Assembly: GCA_017527825.1 (NCBI GenBank)
Contig: JAFXPO010000015.1
Span: 1-38,503 of the forward strand
Length of the DNA: 38,503 nt
Reading direction: 5' to 3'
Source: Oscillospiraceae bacterium
Lineage (GTDB): Bacteria > Bacillota > Clostridia > Oscillospirales > Oscillospiraceae
Both the position numbers and the translations under genes were made by a program. Shown here in pieces: positions 23,819 through 32,180 of this stretch. The notes under the pieces are model-generated. The model made no database searches, was not told the DNA's origin, and worked only from the letters and a program-made list of their open reading frames with translations. Position 1 is the stretch's first letter; the number at the start of each line of letters is the position of its first letter.

Positions 23819-24421
23819 ATGGGTGGAAAAATCTACGGTTACGCGCGCGTTTCGACACAGAGTCAGCACGAGGATCGGCAGCTTGCCGCGATGCGGGAGT
23901 ACGGCGTCGCGGCAGGGCAGATCGTCGTGGAGAAGCAGTCGGGCAAGGATTTCAAGCGTCCCGGATACCAACGGCTTCTGCGCCGCCTGCACACGGGCGA
24001 CACGCTGGTAATCCAGAGCCTCGACCGGCTTGGACGCAGCTACGCGGAGATTCAGGAGCAGTGGCGCGTCATCACCAAAGAACGAGGCGTCGCCGTCGTG
24101 GTGCTGGATATGCCGCTGCTGAACACGCGGGAACATACGGAACTGGTGGGACAGCTGATTTCCGACCTCGTTCTTCAGCTGTTGAGCTTTGTCGCGCAGA
24201 CGGAGCGCGAAAGTATTCGCGAGCGCCAACGCGAGGGCATCGAGGCGGCGAAAGCGCGAGGCGTGCGCTTCGGCAGGCCCCGTGCGGAACTGCCGGCTGG
24301 CTTTGAGGAGACGGTCGAGGCGTGGCGGCGCGGCGAATTTACAGCGCAGGAGGCGGCGCGGCGACTTGGCATTTCGCGCGGCACGTTTTTCAACCGCGTG
24401 CGGGAGCTTGGCGGTCCATAG
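23819..24421 (+). CDS. Small serine recombinase (resolvase/invertase), copy 2
   Basis: About four fifths of residues match copy 1 by eye, over the full length. YGYARVSTQSQHEDRQ has the nucleophile Ser, IQSLDRLGRSYAEI the catalytic Arg motif, ETVEAWRRGEFTAQEAARRL and GISRGTFFNRV the C-terminal helix-turn-helix. The start is taken at ATG 23819 because homology begins at M-G-G-K-I-Y-G-Y; only a weak GGGGTG site is present, and ATG 23804 is possible. Same orientation as copy 1, so the flagellin block sits between direct repeats of a recombinase gene. It may also belong to the Tn916-like element that follows. Confidence 0.9.
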   Translation: MGGKIYGYARVSTQSQHEDRQLAAMREYGVAAGQIVVEKQSGKDFKRPGYQRLLRRLHTGDTLVIQSLDRLGRSYAEIQEQWRVITKERGVAVVVLDMPLLNTREHTELVGQLISDLVLQLLSFVAQTERESIRERQREGIEAAKARGVRFGRPRAELPAGFEETVEAWRRGEFTAQEAARRLGISRGTFFNRVRELGGP

Positions 24422-24464
24422 GGAATGACCGGGGCAAATTACTTCATAAAGGAAAGAGATCGCT

Positions 24465-24644
24465 ATGTTCATACAAATAGACGATTGGCTACTATGTCCC
24501 CATTGCAGACATAAAACACGCTTAAAAATACGTCCTGATACAGTGATTGAAAAATTCCCTTTATATTGTCCAAAATGCAAAGATGAGCATTTAATAAGTG
24601 TAAAACAACAGAAAATGTACGTCATCAAAGAGCCAGACGCTTAG
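24465..24644 (+). CDS. Cysteine-rich KTR protein
   Basis: The 59-residue protein has WLLCPHCRHKTRLKIRPDTV, then FPLYCPKCKDEHLISVKQQK and the Y-V-I-K-E-P-D-A end. The C-P-x-C-x-x-K-T-R start and second C-P-K-C knuckle define the Cys-rich KTR family, which is common in Tn916-type and other conjugative elements of Firmicutes. AAAGGAAAG lies 8 nt upstream of ATG. Likely a tiny zinc ribbon; role unknown. Marks the start of the mobile-element remnant. Confidence 0.85.
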   Translation: MFIQIDDWLLCPHCRHKTRLKIRPDTVIEKFPLYCPKCKDEHLISVKQQKMYVIKEPDA

Positions 24645-24775
24645 ACGCAGAGCTGATGAACTTGTGAGCAATCATACAGTCCATCGGCTTTTTCATATAG
24701 GAGATAAGCCTGCCGCGCGGCGGCAGAAGAAAAAAACCGCCGCGCAACAGGTGTATTCTTGCACCCATTTTATCG

Positions 24776-24811
24776 AACACGGCGGTTTAGGAGGTTGCCG
24801 CCGTGTTTTTT
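24776..24811 (+). terminator. Rho-independent terminator
   Basis: Stem AACACGGCGG (24776-24785) with CCGCCGTGTT (24798-24807), then a T run. An upstream segment (CCGCCG near 24738) could pair with the same arm, so attenuation is conceivable. Confidence 0.75.
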
Positions 24812-24920
24812 CATGCTCCGCCTGATCTGCTGCCGTCAAAAAAATCGCAGCCCCCGCAGAGCAGCAGAGCGGCCGCGAGTATGAACAAATAAATCATGTA
24901 GATAGAACCATTTATTCTAT

Positions 24921-24954
24921 AACGCTCGTCCGCGTTCAGCGGGCGGGCGTTTTC
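24921..24954 (+). terminator. Hairpin/terminator upstream of the sigma-like gene
   Basis: A 13-bp stem (24921-24933 with 24939-24951, two G-U pairs, loop GTTCA) followed by TTTTC. Confidence 0.65.
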
Positions 24955-25032
24955 GTATCCTTATGGCCACTGCCCCGCGCCCCGCCCCTTCGGTCTGAAT
25001 TTCTCAAAAATTCAGACAGGAGGTACACAGGA

Positions 25033-25539
25033 ATGGAGAAAGGCCATTCACAGAACATTGACCAGCGCCCGAAGCGGCGCATTGATAAGGACAACCCCTA
25101 TCGGCTGTTCACAGTCGGCGCGACAACCAGCGAGCCGCACTACTTCATCCAATTTAAGGACGGTGCCGGAACAGAACACTGCCTGGAGATCGAGAAGCCG
25201 CTGTTTGAGCTGTTCGATCAATTTGAGCTGGACGATCTCTCATACATGAATGAGGTGGACAGGCATCACGAAGCCACCGAGCAAACCGAGGCGTCTATCA
25301 ACCGCCGTATGCTCACGCCGCAGGAAACGCCAGATGAAAGCGTTATGCGTCAGCTTGAGAGCGACGAGCTACATAGCGCCGTCTTGAAGCTCCCGGAGAT
25401 CCAGCGCCGGCGTCTGATTCTCTATTACTACGGAGGGCTTGACGACCGGCAAATTGCCGTGATTGAAGGGTGCAGTCAGTCGGCGGTCAGTCAGACGCTT
25501 TCCATCGCAATCAGAAATTTGAAAAAATTTTTGATGTAA
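25033..25539 (+). CDS. Sigma-70 region-4-like regulator of a Tn916-like element
   Basis: The 168-residue protein ends in a sigma region 4 helix-turn-helix: VLKLPEIQRRRLILYYYGGL, then DDRQIAVIEGCSQSAVSQTL and SIAIRNLKKFL. There is no region 2, so it is unlikely to act as a complete sigma factor. An element-specific regulator is more likely, as with the sigma-like genes beside xis/int of Tn916-type elements. GGAGGT lies upstream of ATG. Residues 1-80 contain YRLFTVGATTSEPHYFIQF, of unknown role. Confidence 0.85.
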   Translation: MEKGHSQNIDQRPKRRIDKDNPYRLFTVGATTSEPHYFIQFKDGAGTEHCLEIEKPLFELFDQFELDDLSYMNEVDRHHEATEQTEASINRRMLTPQETPDESVMRQLESDELHSAVLKLPEIQRRRLILYYYGGLDDRQIAVIEGCSQSAVSQTLSIAIRNLKKFLM

Positions 25540-25946
25540 GCCTTATATTTTCGTCCCTGAGTGAGGAAACAGGTGAGAGGCAAAAGTCTCTCACCTGTTT
25601 CCTCCTTTCGGCAAATGGGTTTTCGGTCGGCTTTTCGGCCTCATAGTACCTTGATAACTGCATAGGCAGACGGATAACGTAAACAGCACGGAGGAAGCCG
25701 CGCGGCGGGCGCGCCATGACCTTGCCCTATGGCAAGCGAGCAATCACATACCCACCGCAGAATGCGCGTGGCGGCGCATGGGCGATGATCTCCGTGCTGA
25801 TAATGATACTCCCGCGTTGAACGCCCTCACAGCATTGCGCGGCACACCCACAAGCATGGGCCGGGGTGGAACTCCCGTGGGCTGCTGCCAGCAGCCATCC
25901 GTCTTTTGCCATTTTTAACCCTTGTGATTTTATGGGAGGTAGGACA
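25540..25946. other. 407-nt gap of the mobile element before xis
   Basis: Contains a perfect 17-bp hairpin (25563-25604) and a 34-codon frame on the plus strand (25716-25820, starting MTLPYGKRAITYPP) without a clear ribosome site. Nothing else is recognisable. Confidence 0.5.
25563..25604. terminator. Perfect 17-bp hairpin after the sigma-like gene
   Basis: 25563-25579 pairs fully with 25588-25604 around the loop GCAAAAGT. It lies 24 nt after the stop codon and lacks a long T tail. Confidence 0.65.
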
Positions 25947-26168
25947 ATGATCGAATTGTCGAATAAGGATGCCTACCGCCTCATGCTGAAAGAATATCCC
26001 GATGTTTTGAACATTGAGCAAATGTGTGAGGTGTTGGGCATAAGCAAGAAAACAGGCTATAAACTGTTGCAATCCAACACCATTACCAGCATGAAAGTCG
26101 GGAGAACATACCGTATCCCCAAAATTCATTTGATTGCCTATCTTCGCGCCAGCGGAGAGGCAGGCTAA
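25947..26168 (+). CDS. xis: Excisionase (Xis), helix-turn-helix
   Basis: The 73-residue protein is a MerR/excisionase-type helix-turn-helix with a wing: VLNIEQMCEVLGISKKTGYK, then LLQSNTITSMKVGRTYRIPK and HLIAYLRASG. The start is ATG 25947 with GGGAGGT 6 nt upstream, not the earlier in-frame ATG. It lies 119 nt before the integrase, the usual xis-int order. It should direct the integrase toward excision. Confidence 0.9.
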   Translation: MIELSNKDAYRLMLKEYPDVLNIEQMCEVLGISKKTGYKLLQSNTITSMKVGRTYRIPKIHLIAYLRASGEAG

Positions 26169-26287
26169 ACGCTGTCAGCGCCCCACCGGGCGCTTTTTGC
26201 AAAAATTTGAGTTTTCCGCGCTGTTGCGCTATGATAATCATGCCAACAGTAGATAAGCTCACGGCCCCAAAAAGGAGGTATATTCTT

Positions 26288-27469
26288 ATGGTAGCGGGCC
26301 ATCTACACGAAAAAAACGGATATTACTACATCATTCTCAACCTTACCGACATGGCCGGAAGGAGAAAGCCCAAGTGGATTGCCACGGGCTTGCCCGTCAA
26401 GGGTAACAAGAAACGCGCCGAGCAACTTCTGATCGAAGCGCGCCGGCAGTACGATCCCATCTGCAAGCCGCGGGAAATCCTCTTTGCGGACTACATGGAG
26501 CAATGGCTTGAAGTGGCGAAGTCCACCGTGAGCGTCGTGACCTATTCCTCATACAGCAATCAGGTCAAGAGCATCATTGCGCCGTATTTTCGCAAAAAAA
26601 AGATCACGTTGGAGGCGCTGTGCGCGAAAGACATTCAGGACTTCTATCAAGACCAGCTCCAGCGCGTATCCGCCGCATCGGTCATCCATTATCACGCAAA
26701 TATCCATAAGGCGCTGAAATACGCGGTCAAAATGGATATGATCGCAACCAATCCCGCCGACAAGGTGGAGCGTCCCAAGAAAGAGAAGTTTCAGGGCGGC
26801 TTTTACAGCAACGACGAGCTGGATAAGCTCTTTGCGGTTGCTGCCGGTACAAGGCTGGAGCTTGCGATCCTGTTCGGAGCCTTCTACGGCCTGCGCCGCA
26901 GCGAGATCGTCGGCTTGAAGTGGGACGCCTTCGACTTTGACAAGAACACCTTTACCATCAAGCACACGGTCACAAGCTGCAATCTGGACGGAAAATCGGT
27001 CTTGATCGCACAGGACACCACCAAGAACAAGACCAGCCGGCGCACCCTGCCGCTTGTGGCGACGTTCCGCGAAAAGCTGCTGAAGCTCAAAGAGGAACAG
27101 GCGTACAACCGCAAGCTCTGCGACAGGTCGTACAACACGGACTATCTGGAGTACATCTACGTCAACGAGATCGGTGAGCGCATCAAGCCGGGGTATATCA
27201 CGACGCAGTTTCCTATCTTTTTGGAGCATAACGGCTTTCGCCGCATTCGCTTCCACGATTTGAGGCATAGCTGCGCTTCGTTGCTTCTGGCGAACGGAGT
27301 GCCGATGAAGATGATCCAAGAATGGCTCGGTCACAGCGACTTCTCCACCACGGCAAACTTCTACTCGCACCTTGAGTACTCTGCCAAGCAGCAGTCCGCA
27401 CAGACAATGGAGAACGTGCTGCATTTCGCACAAAATAGTATAAAAAATGAGGCTATTCGTCAAGAATAA
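26288..27469 (+). CDS. int: Tyrosine recombinase (integrase) at tRNA-Ser
   Basis: The 393-residue protein has an AP2-like arm-binding N-terminus (KNGYYYIILNLTDMAGRRKP), a SAM-like core-binding domain (about 60-165), and a catalytic domain with GLRRSEIVGLKW (Arg I), HDLRHSCASLLL (His-x-x-Arg) and WLGHSDFSTTANFYSH (His and nucleophile Tyr). ATG 26288 follows AAGGAGGT. Its stop is 13 nt from the 3' end of tRNA-Ser(CGA), so that gene is the probable attachment site and the element extends leftward. No conjugation genes remain in view, so it is probably a truncated or composite element. Confidence 0.95.
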   Translation: MVAGHLHEKNGYYYIILNLTDMAGRRKPKWIATGLPVKGNKKRAEQLLIEARRQYDPICKPREILFADYMEQWLEVAKSTVSVVTYSSYSNQVKSIIAPYFRKKKITLEALCAKDIQDFYQDQLQRVSAASVIHYHANIHKALKYAVKMDMIATNPADKVERPKKEKFQGGFYSNDELDKLFAVAAGTRLELAILFGAFYGLRRSEIVGLKWDAFDFDKNTFTIKHTVTSCNLDGKSVLIAQDTTKNKTSRRTLPLVATFREKLLKLKEEQAYNRKLCDRSYNTDYLEYIYVNEIGERIKPGYITTQFPIFLEHNGFRRIRFHDLRHSCASLLLANGVPMKMIQEWLGHSDFSTTANFYSHLEYSAKQQSAQTMENVLHFAQNSIKNEAIRQE

Positions 27470-27481
27470 CCCCATTTTTGG

Positions 27482-27567
27482 CGCAGCGGGAGGGATTCGA
27501 ACCCTCGTGAGATTGCTCTCAAACTGATTTCGAGTCAGCCCCGTTATGACCACTTCGATACCGCTGC
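27482..27567 (-). tRNA. tRNA-Ser(CGA)
   Basis: The acceptor GCAGCGG pairs with CCGCTGC, the anticodon loop is CTCGAAA within CTGA/TCAG, there is a long variable arm, and the T loop is GGTTCGAATCC. CCA is not encoded. Its 3' end borders the integrase gene. Confidence 0.9.
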
Positions 27568-27921
27568 ATATTCACTTGACTTTTTTCCCTCCGAAGCGGG
27601 AAAAGGATAGAGGATAGAAATGCGGGATAGAACGCGCCGGAAAATTTACCGGCAGACAGGCCGCGAAGCCTTGAAAATACGCGGTTCTGTGGCAAAGCCC
27701 TACCAAACAGCGGGAGTGTTTTCGAGTCAGGGCCGTTATAACCACTTCGATACCTGTCCATATTCCGTTCCACGATTCAAGTGCTACGCTATTATGCCAC
27801 AACTTTTCGATTCATGCAAGCCCTTTTCAATTGTTTTAGTGATAAAAGGCAAAAATATCTTGACAGCTTCGTGTTGACGTGCTATTATGCTTAAGCTGAC
27901 AGTGTTTCGGAAGGCGCTCTC
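27568..27921. other. 354-nt spacer with a tRNA-Ser relic
   Basis: No gene. It contains the damaged tRNA-Ser copy described at 27708-27759. The 27840-27900 part has TTGACA-like and TATTAT-like boxes that could drive the tRNA array (TTGACA 27859-27864, 17 nt, CTATTATG near 27882). Confidence 0.5.
27708..27759 (-). pseudogene. Deleted second copy of tRNA-Ser(CGA)
   Basis: 27724-27759 repeats the 5' half of the intact tRNA-Ser, including the D arm and CTGACTCGAAA. CAGCGGGAG (27708-27716) repeats its 3' acceptor. The variable and T arms between are missing. Looks like an old attachment-site scar. Confidence 0.65.
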
Positions 27922-27996
27922 GCAGGTGTAGCACAATGGCCAGGGCACCAGCCTTCCAAGCTGGGGATGCGGGTTCGATTCCCGTCACCTGCTCCA
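27922..27996 (+). tRNA. tRNA-Gly(TCC)
   Basis: GCAGGTG/CACCTGC acceptor, anticodon loop CTTCCAA, GGTTCGATTCC T arm, encoded CCA. Confidence 0.95.
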
Positions 27997-28002
27997 TCCT
28001 AT

Positions 28003-28079
<77 letters not shown>

Positions 28080-28120
28080 ATGCTCCGAAACACGCGGTTC
28101 GCGCAGGATACAAGATATGT

Positions 28121-28198
<78 letters not shown>

Positions 28199-28243
28199 CA
28201 ACAGGGGAGGGATCGGGTTCATCCCGATCCCTCTTCCCCACAT

Positions 28244-28318
28244 AGGGGTGTAGCCAAGCGGTAAGGCAAGGGACTTTGACTCCCTCATTCGCTGGTTCGA
28301 GTCCAGCCATCCCTGCCA
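28244..28318 (+). tRNA. tRNA-Gln(TTG)
   Basis: AGGGGTG/CATCCCT acceptor, anticodon loop with TTG, discriminator G, encoded CCA. Confidence 0.93.
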
Positions 28319-28353
28319 GATATCAACCAACGGCTTGCCCGTTTTCCTAATTT

Positions 28354-28429
28354 GCTTCGTTAGCTCAGTCGGCAGAGCACCTGCCTTTTAAGCAGGGTGT
28401 CCGGGGTTCGAATCCCCGACGAGGCACCA
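28354..28429 (+). tRNA. tRNA-Lys(TTT)
   Basis: GCTTCGT/ACGAGGC acceptor, anticodon loop CTTTTAA, encoded CCA. Its 3' end faces the second integrase gene and is the likely attachment site. Confidence 0.95.
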
Positions 28430-28601
28430 CAAAAATCCCGGAAATCGAGAGGTTTTCGGGGTTTTTTGCAACTTTTTAAGGATTTGAGATTGACAGTTTT
28501 TGTCAATCTGTTGCAAATTTTGGGGGTTTTGTTGCAAATTTGTTGCAAATTTCGAAAATCGTTTTGCCTCAAAAAGTTGCAATTCCTCATTTTTCGCTTG
28601 C

Positions 28602-29675
28602 TCAGGCAAGAGCCTCCCTGACCTTCTTCGCGGTCTCCGGCGCACGGCTGAGCCGGTCGTAGTGGGCGTAGACACCGAGGGTCATGTCCACCGTCGCGTG
28701 TCCGGCGAGATACTGGACCTCCTTGATATCCAGCCCCGCCTCGAACAGCCGCGTGATGTAGGTGTGACGCAGGATGTGGGCGGTGACGTGTTTGTCCGGC
28801 AGCTCCCGGGAGATGTGTTCGAAGAGCTTATGGAAGGAGGACTTGGTCAGGAGCCAACCGTCTTTCATGGTGAAGATGTAGCCGTTCCGGGATTTGGACT
28901 TTGCCCTCTGCGCCCGGAGGCACTTCTCCAGCTCCTCCGAGAGCGGTACGTCCCGGCGACCAGCCTTCGTCTTCAACTCGCTGCTGACCGTGGTCTCATG
29001 CTCCTTGACGATGGCGTTGCGGCGGATGTGGACAACCTTGTTCTCAAAGTCGACGTCGCTGTAGCGGAGCGCCAGCGCCTCGCCCCGGCGCGCGCCGGTG
29101 TGGAGACAGAGCAGCAGGAACGTGTGGGCGCGAGGGTCCGTCACCCGTTCCAGCAGATATGCGGCCTCATCGGGTGTCAGCGGCTCCTTCTCCGCGGCGG
29201 CCTTGCCGCCAGCTTTCAGGCGGCTGCTGACGGGAGATTTCGATACCAGCCCGTTCTCCTCGGCGACCTTGAAGATGTCCCGCAGGTTGATGAGCACCTT
29301 TGAGCGGAGGCTGTAGCTCTTGCCCGCCATGCCCGCCATCAGCGCCTGAATCTGCATGAGCGTGATTTCCCGCGGGATGCGGTTGCCCAGCGGCGGCAGG
29401 ATGTAGTCGTCCACGACATAGCGGAGGATGTCCCGGCTCCTCTCCCGGAGGTAGGGCTTCTTGTAGAGCGCGTACCACTGCTCGGTGAGCTCCGTGAAGG
29501 TCATCTCGTTCCCGACGTCCACGCCGGCGCCAGTCAGCTTTTTCAGCTCGGCGACCTTCGCATCCAGCTCCGCCTGTGTCTTCCCGCGCACGAACTTGCG
29601 GGTCCCGTCCGGCATCGGGACGGCCTTGGTGCGATACTGATATTTCGCACCGGCCGATTTTTTGTTTGTTTTCAT
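28602..29675 (-). CDS. Tyrosine recombinase (integrase) at tRNA-Lys
   Basis: The 357-residue protein has an N-terminal arm-binding domain (YQYRTKAVPMPDGTRKFVRG), a core-binding domain (TFTELTEQWYALYKKPYLRE) and a catalytic domain with HTGARRGEALALRYSDVDF (Arg I), TAHILRHTYITRLFEAGL (His-x-x-Arg) and LAGHATVDMTLGVYAHY (His, Tyr). ATG 29675 with AAAGGAG 10 nt upstream replaces a longer in-frame start that crosses the leader. Its 3' end lies 172 nt from the 3' end of tRNA-Lys, as expected for an element inserted there and running to the right. A truncated paralogue follows at 29828. Confidence 0.93.
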   Translation of the reverse strand: MKTNKKSAGAKYQYRTKAVPMPDGTRKFVRGKTQAELDAKVAELKKLTGAGVDVGNEMTFTELTEQWYALYKKPYLRERSRDILRYVVDDYILPPLGNRIPREITLMQIQALMAGMAGKSYSLRSKVLINLRDIFKVAEENGLVSKSPVSSRLKAGGKAAAEKEPLTPDEAAYLLERVTDPRAHTFLLLCLHTGARRGEALALRYSDVDFENKVVHIRRNAIVKEHETTVSSELKTKAGRRDVPLSEELEKCLRAQRAKSKSRNGYIFTMKDGWLLTKSSFHKLFEHISRELPDKHVTAHILRHTYITRLFEAGLDIKEVQYLAGHATVDMTLGVYAHYDRLSRAPETAKKVREALA

Positions 29676-29765
29676 ATTCGGGTGTCTCCTTTCGATACAC
29701 CCTTGCGATACGGTACCGTCATTGTACAACAAATGCTCCGGACGCGCAAGGGTATCCGAACGGGC

Positions 29766-29816
29766 ACAAAAAGCAGGTCCTGCCGCAGAGTTTTCACGCT
29801 CTGTGGCAGGACCTGT
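29766..29816 (-). terminator. Terminator after the integrase relic
   Basis: A 19-bp stem (29771-29789 with 29798-29816, one G-U pair) followed by a T run on the minus strand. Confidence 0.85.
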
Positions 29817-29827
29817 TCAATTTTTTC

Positions 29828-30517
29828 CTATCCGGCGCGCAGGGATGTGCGTACTTTTTCAATCGTTTCCGCCTCGCGACCGGCCCGGTCATAATGGGTA
29901 TAGACGCCGAGCGTCATGTCCACCGTCGCGTGTCCCGCCAGATGCTGCACCTCCTTGATATCCAGTCCCGCCTCGAACAGCCGTGTGATGTAGGTATGAC
30001 GCAGGAGATGCGCCGTGACCTTCCTGTCCGGCAGTTCCCGGGAGATGTGCCGGAACATACAGTTATAAGACGACTTGGTCATGGGTTCTCCGTTCCTCAT
30101 CGGAAAGAGATACTTCGACTCGGCGGTCTTTCTGCGGAAAAGCAGCATTGCCTCCAACTCCTCAGACAGCGGGACATCCCGGCAGGCCGCATCTGTCTTA
30201 AGATATGCGTCGATGACGGTGCCCTGCTCTGTCAGGTGAGCGTTGCTGCGGATTTTGACGACCTTGCGCTTGAAGTCGATATCCGAATAGCGAAGCGCCA
30301 GCGCCTCGCCCCGGCGAGCTCCCGTATGGAGGCAGAGCAGAAGAAACAGCTGCGCGCGGGAATCCGTGACCCGCTGAAGCAGCAGGCCGGTTTCTTCCGC
30401 GGTCAGGGGCATCTTCTCCTTTGCGCGTTCGCCGCCGGCCTTGAGCCGCTCGCTGATGGGCGAGCGCGCCATAAGTGAAACCGCTATCATGCGTTCGTGG
30501 TAAAGGACGAAAACCAC
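29828..30517 (-). pseudogene. 5'-truncated integrase paralogue
   Basis: From about residue 16 (SPISERLKAGG) to the end, the frame parallels the catalytic half of the neighbouring integrase: HTGARRGEALALRYSDIDF, TAHLLRHTYITRLFEAGL and LAGHATVDMTLGVYTHYD are almost unchanged. The arm- and core-binding halves are absent, and the first 15 residues have no counterpart. All catalytic residues remain, but without the DNA-binding half it is presumably inactive. It probably marks a second, older element at the same tRNA-Lys target. Confidence 0.8.
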
Positions 30518-31381
30518 GCAAGAAGGAAATCGGGCCGCCTATGCAAGAGTGCGTAGGCGACCGAAGACCTGTATCCCGTCCTGTCGCGGCGAAAGCCGCA
30601 GGGAGGGCGCCTGGCGGATGATAACCGAGTGCATTTGACGGCAGACCTTAGCACCGTGACCATCGGTCACAACAGGCGTTCGTCGGTAACGGCGAATCGG
30701 GGCCTCGGCTCCGGGCCCTCTGCTCAACCGAAGCATCTCCCGCGGAGGTGGCTCATTGCCGCTCCCCTTCTCGACTTCGGAGAGCGCCGGCGCTTCCGGC
30801 GCACGCTTCGCTTGAGCAGGGGGAGAGTCGGGAGCAGGCCGTAACATATATCCGGGAGCCAAGCTATATTACAGCAATGCAGACGGCCTGAAGCGAAAGC
30901 CTCTGCCATCTGTATTTTACATTGGTGAGAGTTACGTATCCTGTGATACTGCGGATGACATTTCCCTCCGAGTGAAGGAGCAGTCCCGGTGCCTTCAAAC
31001 TCGCGTGGGATGCCTGTGACAGGCGCGTCTGCGGCTGCAGAGTTGACAAAAGCGAAGCGACCCGGCTGCTGAAGCCTCGAATGTGGTTTCCCGGCAACAG
31101 TCCGCATAAAGGCTAAAGGGTAAGCAGCTGAAGGTAAAAGGTTATAATGTAGGCTGCTGAAGGTATATTTGGAGATTTTGCTTGAAAACTTGAACATTTT
31201 GGCATTTTCGAAAAAAGAGAGACCTGTTAGGTATGAGAATAGCCTATTGGAAATCTGGAAAGTGGGTTTAAGCATTGATATTATGAAATGCTCAGTGTAA
31301 GATACTGCTAAGTCAAAGAGAACAGATGCTAATGAGTGATTTGTCGCAAATGATTTGCAGCGGCAGAAATCGGAGAAAGCA
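30518..31381. other. 864-nt hairpin-rich, apparently non-coding region
   Basis: No supported gene. Many short palindromes occur, for example GTGACC/GGTCAC (30656-30670), GCCTG/CAGGC (31012-31024) and repeated GGCGC stems near 30780-30800. The long minus-strand frame (30724-31416) lacks a ribosome site and domain. GC content falls sharply after about 31090. It may be a dispersed repeat. Confidence 0.5.
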
Positions 31382-31915
31382 ATGATAACATCAAAAAAAC
31401 TATTTGAAATTCCCATTTACGCTTTAGACCGTAATACGCTGAAGAGACGGGTTCAAAAAGCAGAAAAATCCTACGAAAAAGAATATATGGAAACTCACAG
31501 GAATCCTGATATTAATCACTATCGTGAGTGTCTTCGCTTGTTGCTATATCCCCAACGTTTATGGGACTATAATCACATAATCGGTTACATTACGATTAAA
31601 TCAGATGGGCAAGACATTTTGCTTGAGGAGTATCTCCCGTACGCAACAGTTGAGCGCTATCACTGGCATGGACAAAAGAAACATTTCGTGGTGAATCAAA
31701 TGTCTCCCGGAATGCACTTCTACATTGGGAAGAAGTCCTCACAAGAAATCAAAGAGAACATCTTGCTCTTTCTGAATGACTATGATGTCAGGCTTAAAAA
31801 GCGCGGATACATCTTGGACCGTGAGGCGTTTGACAACGTAGTTCCCTATATTGATTTCAAAAGACTTGTTGATATGGATAGCTTTGAGCAGATTCATGAC
31901 GTACAGCTTCAATAA
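31382..31915 (+). CDS. Hypothetical protein of foreign composition
   Basis: The 177-residue protein is AT-rich compared with its surroundings and uses A/T-ending codons, so it was probably acquired recently. ATG 31382 has GGAG 7 nt upstream. It starts MITSKKLFEIPIYALDRNTL, is rich in basic and aromatic residues, and shows YPQRLWDYNHIIGYITIKSD and RYHWHGQKKHFVVNQMSPGM. No membrane segment or signal peptide. I do not recognise a family. It sits between the integrase relic and defence-gene relics. Confidence 0.65.
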   Translation: MITSKKLFEIPIYALDRNTLKRRVQKAEKSYEKEYMETHRNPDINHYRECLRLLLYPQRLWDYNHIIGYITIKSDGQDILLEEYLPYATVERYHWHGQKKHFVVNQMSPGMHFYIGKKSSQEIKENILLFLNDYDVRLKKRGYILDREAFDNVVPYIDFKRLVDMDSFEQIHDVQLQ

Positions 31916-32024
31916 CCTGCGCCTAGCCGACAGCAAGGCGGAGGGTCTGACCATCAAGCGGCTCACAAAGAACAACCCCACCATGAGGGAATGCTTCACA
32001 GACGCGGGCATCAAAATCAAATAA
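31896..32024 (+). pseudogene. 3' gene fragment joined to the end of the unknown gene
   Basis: A 42-codon frame overlapping the previous stop codon returns to GC-rich codon use: NNLRLADSKAEGLTIKRLTK, then NNPTMRECFTDAGIKIK and stop. There is no ribosome site, and it looks like the end of a longer lost gene. Family not recognised. Confidence 0.4.
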
Positions 32025-32069
32025 TTGAGGCAAACAGGCGCTGCCATCGCGGCAGCGCCTGCACTTTGT

Positions 32070-32122
32070 TCAAATGTCATGCTGCGGGCATCGGTGCCGA
32101 ATATCTCAAAGATTTTAGACAT
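32070..32122 (-). pseudogene. N-terminal stub of a DUF362-type gene
   Basis: A GGGAGG site and ATG 32122 open MSKIFEIFGTDARSM, the start I associate with DUF362 (iron-sulfur) proteins; after about 17 codons the similarity ends. Start signals were left behind when the rest was deleted. Confidence 0.45.
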
Positions 32123-32180
32123 CTCGCAAGCCTCCCGTCCATTCGATGTACTGCCGCCGATGCCGCGGCAGCAAATAAGG

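Larger units (their letters stand above)
24645..25032. other. 388-nt gap of the mobile element with two terminators
   Basis: Holds the hairpins described at 24776 and 24921 and little else. A 28-codon minus-strand frame (24811-24897) with a hydrophobic start lacks a ribosome site. Confidence 0.6.

Noticed and set aside
22070..24421. IS607-type transposon (serine recombinase plus TnpB)
   Set aside because: IS607 TnpA has an N-terminal MerR-like domain; these recombinases carry a C-terminal HTH, are on the other strand, and no element ends are seen.
24811..24897. 28-codon minus-strand frame with a hydrophobic, Cys-containing sequence
   Set aside because: No ribosome site and it ends in a terminator T run; recorded only as a possibility.
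30518..31100. Group II intron or retroelement
   Set aside because: No domain V-like 34-nt hairpin, no GTGYG start with matching end, and no reverse transcriptase.
30724..31416. 230-codon minus-strand frame
   Set aside because: No ribosome site, crosses a strong GC change and short palindromes, and resembles translated non-coding repeat rather than a protein.
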